Assembly (NCBI GenBank): GCA_040387195.1
Contig: JAZKEF010000006.1
Location: 1-64,000, forward strand
DNA: 64,000 nucleotides
Origin: UKL13-3 sp040387195
GTDB lineage: Bacteria; Bacteroidota; Bacteroidia; UKL13-3
Direction: 5' to 3'
Shown here: piece after piece, positions 7,563 to 16,553 of the stretch
Position numbering within the stretch: position 1 is the stretch's first letter
How the letters are laid out: every line of letters begins with the position of its first letter
Position numbers and translations under genes: made by a program
The notes under the pieces: generated by a model
Seen by the model: only the letters and a program-made list of their open reading frames with translations
What the model was told of the DNA's origin: nothing
Databases searched by the model: none

Positions 7563-9299
7563 ATGAAAAACCTCCATCTCAAATTTTTCCTCATTTGTAT
7601 GTTAAGTTCCTGTGTGCAATCATCAATTGTGCAAGCTCAATGTCCTTCTCAGGCATTACAGTATTTCGGTTGGTCAGAACCTGATATTAGATATGCAATT
7701 GATCGATGTTTCTATGCCGATACAAATGGCACTAAAAGTGCTGGTGAAATTACTGACATGGCACTAAGTTCGAATATAGCTGCTTACAAATTAACAGCCG
7801 ATCCGTGTTTCCATTATGTTAATTACCCAGAATGTGAAATATTTGCTGACACAGGTATTAAGGCTGTCCTATATCTTGATGAATTATTTTTACATTATAT
7901 GGACACCGCTAATTTTGGATGTGATACCGTAATCTTTGATGACAATTACTGTAATAGCACCTTCTTTGCTCAATGGATTTCAATAATGAATTCAAAAGTA
8001 CTAATGTCCAAAGTGGTGGCATTTGCATTGGATGAGCCAATTCTAAATTATGATGAAAATACTGTCACTGCAGATTACATAAAATTAAACAACTTTCTAG
8101 CCATGGTTAAGGGTGTCATTGACAGTAATGACCTGAATATTAAAATATGGGTAAACTTCAGATGGGGAGAAGTACGGTATAAGTTTGATAACTATTTCCT
8201 TACGAACATACTTCCCAATATAGATTGGATTGGCTATGATGTATATGATGATTTTACTGAGGACAGACAATGTTACGAACTTTCACTTTATAATAAACTA
8301 ATTGACAGTACTTCCAAACGCATAATGCTTTATGGAAATGCCACCGCTGTAGCTGGAAAAACGTTTGGCTTGTATAATTGCTATTTAACCGGAGGAACAG
8401 ATACTTCACCATTATATGGACCAGGTGATTCAAGCTGCCTTAATTGGAGCACTATGCCTGCCAATGCAAAGGAGAAATACAAGCGATTGCCTGATATGTT
8501 CTATGATTTAGCAATTAAAAATCCAAAAGTTATTGGCATAATGGCCTTTCAATGGAATAATAATAAGGATGGAGGTAGTTCGGGATGGAACATTGGTGCC
8601 CAGCAGATTGGTGGTGATTTGAAAGCTAACTGGGAAAAAATTGGGACGGTAATCAAAAATTGCAATATTGATTCGGTAACAGATTCTGCTTATAACCCTA
8701 CATATCAGGCTACTTGCTGCAACAATTTAGAATTTACAGATTTACACATACCAAGTGGTGTATTAAATGGAGAGTACAGTAGTTCCATAACAGCAATTGC
8801 TGATCAGGGAAATACTATACCTGACTCAAGTACTGTAACTATAAAAGGCTTTCAAGGTATCTTGTTAAAAGACTTTCAGGTAAGTGTTGGTGCAGACGTT
8901 CATTGCATTGTTGTTCCAAATAAAGAATGGTGTGAAAGCTATTCTCATGATAATCCAACCTATGCCAGAAGCTACAAATGGAGTCCCAAAACAACGAAGA
9001 GCCAGGAGAAGAAAATAATAGAAAAGATAGTCTTCAACCAAAAAGTCTCGCTGAATGAAAAAGACGTTATTCAAATCTATCCTAATCCGTCATCAAGTAA
9101 AATTTCCCTCAGTGTTAATCCGGTAACAGATAATTTGATTACGGTTGAAATTATTTCAATAACGGGATCTGTAATGAAGACAATCAAATCTCCTGAGCAT
9201 AACCTATCCATTGATATTGGTGATTATGCCACAGGAATCTATTGCATGAAAATTATGCGCAATGGCAAAACAAATACATTAACGTTTATCAAAGATTAA
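7563..9299 (+). CDS. T9SS-exported protein with glycosidase-like TIM-barrel features
   Basis: A 578-residue protein: signal peptide (about 1-26), a body of about 370 residues, a linker, and a typical T9SS sorting domain at about 500-578 (IQIYPNPSS...GIYCMKIMRNGKT). Strand-like segments with conserved acids, including 'FALDEPILNY', 'IDWIGYDVYDD', 'RIMLYGNA' and 'IGIMAFQWNNNKDG', look like a clan-A glycoside hydrolase barrel. I cannot name the family and no catalytic pair is proven. It is exported across the outer membrane by T9SS and probably operonic with the preceding tail-fibre-like gene. It overlaps the convergent Dabb gene by 4 bp at their stops. Confidence 0.7.
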   Translation: MKNLHLKFFLICMLSSCVQSSIVQAQCPSQALQYFGWSEPDIRYAIDRCFYADTNGTKSAGEITDMALSSNIAAYKLTADPCFHYVNYPECEIFADTGIKAVLYLDELFLHYMDTANFGCDTVIFDDNYCNSTFFAQWISIMNSKVLMSKVVAFALDEPILNYDENTVTADYIKLNNFLAMVKGVIDSNDLNIKIWVNFRWGEVRYKFDNYFLTNILPNIDWIGYDVYDDFTEDRQCYELSLYNKLIDSTSKRIMLYGNATAVAGKTFGLYNCYLTGGTDTSPLYGPGDSSCLNWSTMPANAKEKYKRLPDMFYDLAIKNPKVIGIMAFQWNNNKDGGSSGWNIGAQQIGGDLKANWEKIGTVIKNCNIDSVTDSAYNPTYQATCCNNLEFTDLHIPSGVLNGEYSSSITAIADQGNTIPDSSTVTIKGFQGILLKDFQVSVGADVHCIVVPNKEWCESYSHDNPTYARSYKWSPKTTKSQEKKIIEKIVFNQKVSLNEKDVIQIYPNPSSSKISLSVNPVTDNLITVEIISITGSVMKTIKSPEHNLSIDIGDYATGIYCMKIMRNGKTNTLTFIKD

Positions 9300-9610
9300 T
9301 TGTCAGCACTCCACTCATAATCCACCACACGTCTTTCACTTCTGGCTTCACCAATAAATGGCATTACAGCTTTGTGCAACGGGTGTTGCTGGTAAAAATC
9401 CAATGCATCTTTGCTTTCAAATTCCGAGTACAACACCACATCAGCTGATTCTGGAGAATGTAAAAAATCAAAACCAACCTCTATTGCCAGCAAGCCTTCT
9501 ATCTTGCCTCTCAGCCCTTCCAGTTTTTCTTTAATGGCTTGTGCATTTTCCTGTTTACTCATACCGTTGGATTCTTCTTTTAGTTTCCAGAATACTATAT
9601 GTTTAATCAT
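9296..9610 (-). CDS. Dabb (stress-responsive alpha-beta barrel) domain protein
   Basis: A 104-residue protein from the ATG at 9610. It opens MIKHIVFWKLKEE and contains 'H.VFWK', 'GLLAIEVGFDFLHSPESADVVLYSEFESKDALDFYQQHP.HK' and a C-terminal R..VDYEW, the classic pattern of the dimeric alpha/beta-barrel Dabb family. These are small cytosolic dimers with poorly defined roles (stress response, ring-cleavage-type chemistry in relatives). A longer frame reaching 9700 exists, but its extra 30 residues are not Dabb-like. The gene is convergent with the secreted protein; both stops share 9296-9299. Confidence 0.85.
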   Translation of the reverse strand: MIKHIVFWKLKEESNGMSKQENAQAIKEKLEGLRGKIEGLLAIEVGFDFLHSPESADVVLYSEFESKDALDFYQQHPLHKAVMPFIGEARSERRVVDYEWSADN

Positions 9611-9718
9611 GTATATATAATTTTGAGCTAAGGTAAATGCATATCTATCATTATGCAAAAGTGATCCTAAGATTGAAATGAGCAGTGCAGTCAACGACAA
9701 AGAACAAACCTAAACACC

Positions 9719-9726
9719 TACCTTCG
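9719..9726 (+). promoter_or_regulatory. Candidate -7 box of miaA (TACCTTCG)
   Basis: TACCTTCG matches the Bacteroidota -7 consensus TAnnTTTG at 7 of 8 positions and ends 7 nt before the miaA ATG. No TTTG lies at the expected -33 spacing. The same arrangement, TACnTTCGTAA, precedes fhs. Confidence 0.35.
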
Positions 9727-9733
9727 TAACAAC

Positions 9734-10651
9734 ATGCAATACGATACCATCATTATCCTTGGACCCACAGCCAGTGGCAAAACACGGCTTGCCGCACAGC
9801 TTGCCCATCAACTCCATACAGAAATTATCAGTGTAGATTCCCGACAGGTATATAAGGATATGAATATTGGTACCGGTAAGGATTACTCCGAGTACACAGT
9901 AGATGGTAAAAAGATCCCTGTGCATTTAATTGATATCAAAGAAGCGGGAGAAAAGTACCATATCGATGCCTTTAAAAAAGATTTTTTTGCTGCGGTTGAA
10001 ACCATTCGGGCCAACGGAAAAATGTCGATTGCATGCGGAGGAACAGGTTTGTATCTCGACTCCGTACTTCGAAATTTTGCATTCACTGCTGTGCCAATTG
10101 ATGCCGGATTGCGCAACCAACTCATGCAACAAACCCGGGAAGCTTTGCTACAGCATTTTTCTGAAATGCCCGTTACATCCTATACTCCCCTTGCCGACAC
10201 CTCAACCACCAAACGTCTGATCCGTGCAATCGAAATCAATACCTTTTTAGCCAACCATTCATTTACACCGGAAACATTTCCCGAATTACATCCACTCGTC
10301 ATCGGACTTGATTTACCCGTAACCATCCGCAGGAAAAAAATTGAAGATCGGCTCAACTACCGATTGCAACATGGCTTGATTGAAGAAGTAATCCATCTTC
10401 GAGAGCGTATATCGGATGAGCAACTGGAATACTACGGACTCGAATACAAATTTATTACCCTTTACCTGCAAGGCAAGTATACCCTGCCCGAATTGCAGCA
10501 ACGGCTTACAACAGCAATCCAACAGTTTGCAAAGCGACAGATGACCTATTTCCGAAAGATGGAGCGGGATGGATTGTCCATACATTGGATTGATGCAGCA
10601 CTACCTGTTGAGGAGCAATTGAAAAATGTAAGTGTGCTTTTAGACAGATAA
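9734..10651 (+). CDS. miaA: tRNA dimethylallyltransferase
   Basis: A 305-residue cytosolic enzyme that adds a dimethylallyl group to N6 of A37 in tRNAs reading UNN codons. The P-loop GPTASGKT is at residues 10-17 and the prenyl-acceptor motif DSRQVYKDMNIGTGK at 35-49, followed by HLIDI, 'GGTGLYLDSVL', 'RLIRAIEI' and the C-terminal 'QFAKRQMTYFRK'. The length is normal for the family. The ATG at 9734 is well supported. It is a stand-alone gene; the candidate promoter box ends only 7 nt before the start, which predicts an almost leaderless mRNA. Confidence 0.96.
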   Translation: MQYDTIIILGPTASGKTRLAAQLAHQLHTEIISVDSRQVYKDMNIGTGKDYSEYTVDGKKIPVHLIDIKEAGEKYHIDAFKKDFFAAVETIRANGKMSIACGGTGLYLDSVLRNFAFTAVPIDAGLRNQLMQQTREALLQHFSEMPVTSYTPLADTSTTKRLIRAIEINTFLANHSFTPETFPELHPLVIGLDLPVTIRRKKIEDRLNYRLQHGLIEEVIHLRERISDEQLEYYGLEYKFITLYLQGKYTLPELQQRLTTAIQQFAKRQMTYFRKMERDGLSIHWIDAALPVEEQLKNVSVLLDR

Positions 10652-10740
10652 AATAGAAAGTGCGTAACGATTTAAACACTCGCTATTCTTGCATTCCTCA
10701 AAGCATAATCCGTATTTCGCAACCCAAAAGAAATCGAACG

Positions 10741-10800
10741 AAATCCGAAATCCGAAATCCGAAATCCGAAATCTCAAATCGTAAATCGTAAATCTCAAAT
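10741..10800. repeat. Heptad tandem repeat, AAATCnn
   Basis: Eight consecutive 7-bp units start with AAATC: four AAATCCG, then AAATCTC, two AAATCGT and AAATCTC, ending 4 nt before the ATG of the 40-residue gene. It is the cleanest example of the 7-bp-period spacers in this window. Confidence 0.9.
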
Positions 10801-10804
10801 TATT

Positions 10805-10927
10805 ATGGCCGGCTGTGGTTATGTATGTCCCCAATGTGAAGGAAGTGGTTACACTGCCGAGGGAGAAGTGTGTGATTGGTGTGCGGTTCCTAAACCGGAA
10901 CCAGTCCCTGCCGAAACAACTGAATAG
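10805..10927 (+). CDS. Small Cys-rich (zinc-ribbon-like) protein, 40 residues
   Basis: The ATG at 10805 opens a 40-codon frame ending in TAG at 10927. The sequence has two CxxC knuckles, CPQC and CDWC, 12 residues apart (YVCPQCEGSGY...EVCDWC), plus an extra N-terminal Cys. This spacing suits one zinc ion, as in DnaJ-type or rubredoxin-like knuckles. The tail is Pro/Glu/Thr-rich. It starts just after the AAATCnn heptad array and is followed by a good promoter for the next gene. I recall similar short 'MAGCGYVCP.C.G' proteins in other Bacteroidota, but no function is known. Confidence 0.65.
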   Translation: MAGCGYVCPQCEGSGYTAEGEVCDWCAVPKPEPVPAETTE

Positions 10928-10945
10928 TCATTTCATTGTCGGCTT

Positions 10946-10976
10946 TTTGGCAAACTCATGAAAATCTGTATCTTCG
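10946..10976 (+). promoter_or_regulatory. Candidate Bacteroidota promoter
   Basis: TTTG at 10946-10949, a 19-nt spacer, then TATCTTCG at 10969-10976 (7 of 8 matches to TAnnTTTG). The expected transcription start is about 4 nt further, giving a leader of roughly 15 nt before the ATG at 10995. Confidence 0.5.
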
Positions 10977-10994
10977 GACAACTAATAGCTTTTT

Positions 10995-11756
10995 ATGAAA
11001 AAAATATTTTACATACTCCTTTGTCTTTCCGGAATATTAAGTGCCCAGTTAGCATACGCCCAACCATGCGTTCCTGATCCCAATTTAACATACAATGGCA
11101 TTTCTCCGGATGGGTTACCTCCTGCCATGGCAGGTTATTACTACTGGACAACTTTAAGTTTTAAAATCCCAAGAGATTCAACTGTCAGAAACGGAGGAAT
11201 TGATATTCCGGTAACAGTTGACAGTGCCAGGTTTTTATATGCAGCAGGCAAACCGGACAGCTTTGCCTTTACTTGTGATAAGCCCGGTTGTGTTTGGCCG
11301 GGTGGAACCAAAGGTTGTGCCTTATTTGACGGGCAGGTTTCCAAATTCCATAATGATACCACACTGGAATACCCGATGAAAATTTATACCATAACATGGT
11401 ATCGCCTCACCGGAAGTCCTGATCAATTTTCCCGCATCGACTCTGCAACCAACTATGTATTCCGCATTTTAAAATTCAATGGTACCAGTGAACTCACCAC
11501 GTATACAAATCTGAAAGCATACCCGAATCCAACACAAGGCATCGTGACTATTGAGTTGCGAGATATTCAGGATGAGGTAAACGAAGTAACCATTATGGAT
11601 GCTTTTGGTAAACTGGTGTACAGCCGGCATTTTGATAAACCTTCGGCATTTCTTACAACATACACTGCGGATTTAAGTAATTACAAGCCGGGATTGTATG
11701 TAGTAACCTTAACATCCGGAAACAAGATCGGAACATCCAAAGTGATGTTGCACTAA
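10995..11756 (+). CDS. Secreted T9SS cargo protein, unknown function
   Basis: A 253-residue protein with a signal peptide (KKIFYILLCLSGIL, cleavage after AYAQ) and a Cys-containing beta-rich body (residues about 24-165) with three or four conserved-looking Cys. Its C-terminal sorting domain at about 175-253 (LKAYPNPTQGIVTIELRD, GLYVVTLTSGNKIGTSKVMLH) directs type IX export and probable anchoring at the cell surface. The body matches no family I know. It has its own promoter and ends 4 bp into the convergent TonB-receptor stop. Confidence 0.75.
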   Translation: MKKIFYILLCLSGILSAQLAYAQPCVPDPNLTYNGISPDGLPPAMAGYYYWTTLSFKIPRDSTVRNGGIDIPVTVDSARFLYAAGKPDSFAFTCDKPGCVWPGGTKGCALFDGQVSKFHNDTTLEYPMKIYTITWYRLTGSPDQFSRIDSATNYVFRILKFNGTSELTTYTNLKAYPNPTQGIVTIELRDIQDEVNEVTIMDAFGKLVYSRHFDKPSAFLTTYTADLSNYKPGLYVVTLTSGNKIGTSKVMLH

Positions 11757-14161
11757 AACGCAATCCTCATTTGTAATGTATAGGTACGCATCGATTCCAT
11801 GCGGGTTGGGCGCGTTGCATAAGCATGATTGGCCACATTGTTAACTAAAGCAGCAAGTGTAAAATTTGGGGTAAGACTCATGCTGGCCCTTATATTATGC
11901 ACCCAATCACCTCCTCCTACACTGCTTTGAAACTCCTTTAAACCTGGAATAACAATGTATAGTGCATCATCTATTTTTTCGAATACACTAAAGTATTGGG
12001 CATTGTATCCGATGCTCACTTTTTTGTAGCTGCATTCAACATCCACTTTTACCAAATGCCTGTTTCTGTATGGCAATAAACTATTAAAAGCACTGGTATC
12101 GGAACGGTTAATTACCCCTTGGTTGGATGTAAATGCATTCATATAATTTCCTATGTTCTGCAAGGAAGAGTCGGCATTCAAATCAATCGGATAAGTATAC
12201 GTGTATCCGCAGAGTGTACGCACATTTACCGGACCAATAAATCCTCCTCCTTCCAGCGATAGTTCATATCCTGCTGTGCGGCTGAGTGGGCGATTAATTG
12301 CTTTAAATCCGATCTTATCTTCTCCATCAATATAAACCCTAGGAGGCATTTGTGCGGTGTCGATAACCAGTCTTGCATATTCATATTGATTGAAGCGCAA
12401 TTCTATGAGATTTTCATACTCCATCCAGAAAAAACACGCATCAACGGTTCCACTAAATCCTCCGATGTTGAATCCTTGTTTCACGCCAAGTTCGGTATAC
12501 CATCCCCGTTCGGTTGCCAGATCCGGATTCGGAAAAATGGTGATCCCCGATGCCTTGTCCGACACATACCTTTCAACAACCGTGGGGAAACGAAATCCTT
12601 CTCCATACGATAAACGAAGGAACGTTTTGCTTGTAGCTTGGTAGTTTGCGCCAAAACGAAGCAGAGGTCGTTGGGTTTGCGACAATTGCCCCATGGCATT
12701 CAGTTCGTACCTCAAACCGGTTGTCAGGTTCCAGCGTTTTCTGGCAAACTCCAGTTGGGTATAAGCAGCTCCTGAGTACCCCGTTCGGTTGCCGGGATAA
12801 ACATTTCCGACTGCATTAAAACTACTGGCGTATATTCCGGAAGAACTTGTAAAGTAATGCGCAAATCGTTTTTGAAAACCAATATCTACTGCATTAATTT
12901 TAGCCACCGCATCATTCGGATTCTTCTCATTCTTGGCCCCAAAAATTCCGTCCCGTACAATATTGTAATGCCTGAGTTTTAAACTTAAGGTATAGGTTTT
13001 AGCCACATACGTAACATGCGGATCAATCGAAAAAATATAATACTTATCAAATCCAATGCTCCCGTCAAACGGAACCAGCGCGCCACTGTCTGCATCCTTC
13101 CATAAANNNNNNNNNNAATCAAGTATATGGAGATTCTGTAAAGCCTGAGTTTTAATCATGGCATTAAAATTAATCCCTGCACTCAATCCCTGAATATTTT
13201 TAAAACGGTAACGGGTTTTTAGATATGACCGCACACGGAACTCATCATTGGATTGGATATGACTACGGGTTGCACTTCCATTTGCACTTGCCACCACATC
13301 AAACTGTCCGAATTTCTGCTTGTGAACCATAAATGTTCCGGTATTGAACGGCTGCGTGGTTCGTTCCCACCAGATGGAATTTTTGTTCCGCGGATTTTCC
13401 TGAACGCCCTGAAAAAAGGTGATTCTGGTTTCAGGTTTATTGGTTGGCCATCCGGTACGTACATTCACCGTTCCGCTGGTAGCGCTGCTCCCGTACAACA
13501 CGGATGAAGGACCTTTGATAACTTCGATATTCTCGGCCGCTTCAATGGGTATCAAGTCCCATTGCACATCGCCTGCATCAGGACCCATCAGTGGCATATC
13601 ATCCAGCAATACCATTACCCGGCTTCCCACGTTGTAACTCCACCCCGAACTTCCCCTAATCAAAGCCTGTCCATCCACCACACTCACACCCGGAACTTTA
13701 TTTAACACGTCCGATAAGGTTGCAGAATTTGTATTGGTAATAAGATAAGGCTTGATGGAAGTAACCGACATTACCTCCCTTACAATCTGTTTTTCCTGTC
13801 TGCTCCCTGAAACAATAACCCGCTCAAGTTCATTTTCTTTGGGAGTCAGCGCTAGGTTTACAGTAATCCTTTCTTCAAAACCGATACGTACAATCTGCTC
13901 AAAAGGCTCATAACCAATTTGCGCCACCTGAACAACCAACTTTCCCGGTTCCGCACTGAATTGGTAGTTACCCGCTGAATCGGCCGTGGTGGCATTTTTT
14001 CCATTGACCGATATGGATGAATAAGGGAGTGGATCTCCCGTTTTTCCATTCATCACCTTTCCCTTAATAATTGAAGATTGTGCATATGCTCCAACGGGTA
14101 TGGCCCCTAACACACACAGCCAAAGCAGGTAACCAATAAACGTTTTGTAGAGTTTGAGCAT
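11753..14161 (-). CDS. TonB-dependent outer-membrane receptor (contains assembly gap)
   Basis: About 802 residues from the ATG at 14161. In order: signal peptide (ending near AYAQ), a CarboxypepD-reg-like beta-sandwich (IIKGKVMNGKTGDPLPYSSISV), the plug domain (about 115-235, with VLNKVPGVSVVDGQALIRG and IEVIKGPSSVLYGSSATSGTVNV) and a 22-strand-type barrel ending in a C-terminal Phe (QMRIAF). It imports a ligand such as a metal chelate, vitamin or glycan through the outer membrane using TonB energy; the substrate is unknown. Ten Ns at 13107-13116 interrupt the barrel, yet the reading frame continues on both sides. No SusD partner is adjacent, so a siderophore or cobalamin-type role is more likely than a glycan system. 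Confidence 0.92.
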   Translation of the reverse strand: MLKLYKTFIGYLLWLCVLGAIPVGAYAQSSIIKGKVMNGKTGDPLPYSSISVNGKNATTADSAGNYQFSAEPGKLVVQVAQIGYEPFEQIVRIGFEERITVNLALTPKENELERVIVSGSRQEKQIVREVMSVTSIKPYLITNTNSATLSDVLNKVPGVSVVDGQALIRGSSGWSYNVGSRVMVLLDDMPLMGPDAGDVQWDLIPIEAAENIEVIKGPSSVLYGSSATSGTVNVRTGWPTNKPETRITFFQGVQENPRNKNSIWWERTTQPFNTGTFMVHKQKFGQFDVVASANGSATRSHIQSNDEFRVRSYLKTRYRFKNIQGLSAGINFNAMIKTQALQNLHILDXXXXLWKDADSGALVPFDGSIGFDKYYIFSIDPHVTYVAKTYTLSLKLRHYNIVRDGIFGAKNEKNPNDAVAKINAVDIGFQKRFAHYFTSSSGIYASSFNAVGNVYPGNRTGYSGAAYTQLEFARKRWNLTTGLRYELNAMGQLSQTQRPLLRFGANYQATSKTFLRLSYGEGFRFPTVVERYVSDKASGITIFPNPDLATERGWYTELGVKQGFNIGGFSGTVDACFFWMEYENLIELRFNQYEYARLVIDTAQMPPRVYIDGEDKIGFKAINRPLSRTAGYELSLEGGGFIGPVNVRTLCGYTYTYPIDLNADSSLQNIGNYMNAFTSNQGVINRSDTSAFNSLLPYRNRHLVKVDVECSYKKVSIGYNAQYFSVFEKIDDALYIVIPGLKEFQSSVGGGDWVHNIRASMSLTPNFTLAALVNNVANHAYATRPTRMESMRTYTLQMRIAF
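13107..13116. other. Assembly gap (10 N)
   Basis: Ten undetermined bases lie inside the TonB-receptor gene. The true length of missing sequence is unknown; the frame is preserved across the placeholder. Confidence 0.99.
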
Positions 14162-14193
14162 AGGCAAATTAATGTTGTGAATATAAAAAAATA

Positions 14194-14221
14194 TTTGAAG
14201 TCCGAACGCTTTATTACTTTG
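14194..14221 (+). promoter_or_regulatory. Candidate Bacteroidota promoter of the 4-TM gene
   Basis: TTTG at 14194-14197 and TTACTTTG at 14214-14221 (7 of 8 matches to TAnnTTTG) are separated by 16 nt, with the ATG 26 nt downstream of the box. The spacing is slightly short. Confidence 0.4.
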
Positions 14222-14247
14222 CGCCTGGTTCCGTTCAACATCTTTTT

Positions 14248-14607
14248 ATGCTTAAACACCTCCGACATATCGAAAATTTCCATATTGTCCTTTGGCTCAT
14301 TAAAGACTCATGCTGGCTTATCCATTTTAAAATCGGGGGTGTGGTGATGGTTATTCCCACCATTGCAATGGCTTTTTATATTGCCTTTAAAACACGGAAG
14401 CATATGTCTCTGTTGTTGCCCAATCTGTCGGTTTGCTGTTGGATATGCGCCAATGCAACCTGGATGCTTGGTGAGTTTTTTGACTTTAATCATATTCCGC
14501 TTGCTCTCACCTTCTTTTTCTCGGGACTTGCAATTATAGCTTACTATTTCCTGCGTTACAGCAAAGAGCCGGAAGCATTTACCCATCCAAACACCCCTCC
14601 ACAATAA
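14248..14607 (+). CDS. Conserved small membrane protein, probable 4 TM helices
   Basis: A 119-residue protein with hydrophobic segments near residues 12-28, 31-50, 57-76 and 83-104. The first is preceded by HIENFHIVLWLIKDSCW. The C-terminus is Pro/Thr-rich and hydrophilic. The pattern 'FH.VLWLIKD.CW' is, as far as I recall, common to an unnamed family of Bacteroidota inner-membrane proteins. No catalytic motif is visible. It lies between the divergent TonB receptor and citrate synthase with a candidate promoter of its own; function unknown. Confidence 0.7.
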   Translation: MLKHLRHIENFHIVLWLIKDSCWLIHFKIGGVVMVIPTIAMAFYIAFKTRKHMSLLLPNLSVCCWICANATWMLGEFFDFNHIPLALTFFFSGLAIIAYYFLRYSKEPEAFTHPNTPPQ

Positions 14608-14715
14608 TTTTATGTACATCTATTTCTTTATTACCAAAAACAAATCGTAATTTTACGCGGTTAATTAAGTAATACATTTCGAATCATCATCAAATAGTTT
14701 AAAATCCTCTCTTAA

Positions 14716-16035
14716 ATGGATAAGTTGAAAAACAAGTTTGCCGATACAGGTTTGGCAAAAGCAGCAGAAGTTAAAGAATTCATTAAAGCCAACAGCGAAC
14801 ATGTTCTGGGCAGTTACACGGTAGACTCGGTATTTTCCGGAATGAAGGGAATGATCGGCTTAATCACAGAAACCTCATTGCTCGATGCAGAAGAAGGTAT
14901 CAGATTCAGAGGATACAGCATTCCTGAACTAAGAGCCAAATTACCCAAAGTAGCCGGTGGAAGCGAACCATTACCTGAAGGATTGTTCTATTTGATGTTA
15001 ACCGGTGAATTGCCATCGGAAGAAGATGTAAATGATGTAACCAATGCTTGGGCTCGGAGAGCGATTGTTCCCAAGCATGTATTCAATGTGATTGACTCAT
15101 TCCCTTTAAATGCTCATCCGATGACACAGTTCTCGGCAGCAATTATGGCTCTGCAAACCGAATCGGAATTTGCTGCTGCTTACCGTAAGGGAGTCAATAA
15201 AAAAGAATACTGGGACTATACCTACGAAGATACAATGAACCTGATTGCACGTTTACCGCGTGTGGCAGCATACATCTACCGCAGAACATATAAATTCAGC
15301 GACCATATTGAACCGAATCCTAAGCTGGATTGGGCGGGGAATTTTGCCCACATGTTGGGTTTTGAAGGTGAAGACTTCAAAGAACTGATGCGCTTGTATA
15401 TGACCATCCACAGTGACCATGAAGGAGGAAACGTTTCAGCACATACAACACACTTGGTAGGGTCGGCATTATCTGATCCATACCTTTCTCTTTCGGCAGC
15501 AATGAACGGATTGGCCGGACCATTGCACGGATTGGCAAATCAGGAAGTAATCCGTTGGGTACTGGAATTGCAAGAGAATTTGGGTGGTGGAAAACCAAGC
15601 AAAGCACAAATTGAAGAGTATATCAATAAAACCATTGACGAAGGAAAAGTAGTACCGGGTTACGGTCACGCTGTATTACGTAAAACAGATCCACGTTTCA
15701 CCGCTCAGATGGAATTTGCTAAAAAGCATATGCCAAACGATGAGTTAGTAAACATTGTATGGGATGTGTATGATGTAGCTCCCAATATTTTGGGTAACTA
15801 CAAAAAAATTAAAAACCCATGGCCTAATGTGGATGCACATTCGGGCGCATTGCTGGTACATTACGGAATGAAGGAATATGATTTCTATACTGTTCTTTTT
15901 GGTGTATCAAGAGCCTTGGGCGTTTTGGCGTCATTGATTTGGGACCGTGCATTGGGATTGCCATTGGAAAGACCAAAATCTGTAACTACCGAATGGTTAA
16001 AAACTGCTATTGCAAAGTCTAAAGCTTCGGCTTAA
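14716..16035 (+). CDS. gltA: Citrate synthase (mitochondrial-like type)
   Basis: A 439-residue enzyme condensing acetyl-CoA and oxaloacetate to citrate at entry to the TCA cycle. The three catalytic residues are visible: His271 in NGLAGPLHGLANQE, His318 in VPGYGHAVLR and Asp373 in NVDAHSG. The sequence (GIRFRGYSIPELRAKLP, IHSDHEGGNVSAHT) is of the eukaryote-like branch common in Bacteroidota, not the allosteric E. coli GltA branch. The downstream lptE start overlaps its stop (TAATG), so at least lptE may be co-transcribed with it. Confidence 0.97.
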   Translation: MDKLKNKFADTGLAKAAEVKEFIKANSEHVLGSYTVDSVFSGMKGMIGLITETSLLDAEEGIRFRGYSIPELRAKLPKVAGGSEPLPEGLFYLMLTGELPSEEDVNDVTNAWARRAIVPKHVFNVIDSFPLNAHPMTQFSAAIMALQTESEFAAAYRKGVNKKEYWDYTYEDTMNLIARLPRVAAYIYRRTYKFSDHIEPNPKLDWAGNFAHMLGFEGEDFKELMRLYMTIHSDHEGGNVSAHTTHLVGSALSDPYLSLSAAMNGLAGPLHGLANQEVIRWVLELQENLGGGKPSKAQIEEYINKTIDEGKVVPGYGHAVLRKTDPRFTAQMEFAKKHMPNDELVNIVWDVYDVAPNILGNYKKIKNPWPNVDAHSGALLVHYGMKEYDFYTVLFGVSRALGVLASLIWDRALGLPLERPKSVTTEWLKTAIAKSKASA

Positions 16036-16553
16036 TGCGTAAAGCACTTCATAACATATTTTTCATCCTGCTTACAGCCGGTGTGTGTTCATTACACTCC
16101 GGCTGTGGCTTTTATTCACATACCGGAGCATCAGTTCATCCCGATGCCAAAACCTTTTCGGTTACCTATATTTCGAACCTGGCAAGTATTGTGGCCCCAA
16201 CCCTGAGTCCCGAACTTACCCGAAAACTCCAACAAAAGTTTGTGAACGAAACTCAGTTAAAATTAGCCGAGCGTGATGGAGACCTTGAGTTCAGCGGTAA
16301 AATATTAGACTACCGTACTGCTCCCGTTGGTGTGCAGGGTAATCAAACAAATGCTGTGAATCAGCTTACCATCAACGTTGAAATTACGTTTGAAAATAAA
16401 AAAGACGAAACGAAAAACTTCACTCAAAACTTCAGCACGTTTGTGAACTATCCTGCCGATCAGGATTTTTCGGTGGTTGAAAGCCAACTTATTCAAACCG
16501 CCACCGACCAGCTTGTGACCGATATTTTTAATAAAGCATTTATCAACTGGTAA
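16035..16553 (+). CDS. lptE: LptE-family lipopolysaccharide assembly lipoprotein
   Basis: A 172-residue lipoprotein with a signal peptide ending in a lipobox (LHSGC, Cys about residue 24). The mature part has the Bacteroidota LptE pattern: 'CGFYSHTGAS..P.AKTFSV.Y..N.A..V.PTLS..LT..L...F...T.L.L....GDL.F.G.I..Y'. In the Lpt system LptE plugs the LptD barrel and helps insert LPS in the outer membrane. It starts within the citrate synthase stop. The next gene is a TPR protein and then secG, an order I recall in related genomes. Confidence 0.85.
   Translation: MRKALHNIFFILLTAGVCSLHSGCGFYSHTGASVHPDAKTFSVTYISNLASIVAPTLSPELTRKLQQKFVNETQLKLAERDGDLEFSGKILDYRTAPVGVQGNQTNAVNQLTINVEITFENKKDETKNFTQNFSTFVNYPADQDFSVVESQLIQTATDQLVTDIFNKAFINW

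Noticed and set aside
10640..10834. Minus-strand frame of 64 codons over the heptad array
   Set aside because: Its translation (repeated DLRF/ISDFG-like units) is only the AAATCnn array read as protein; a known kind of spurious frame.
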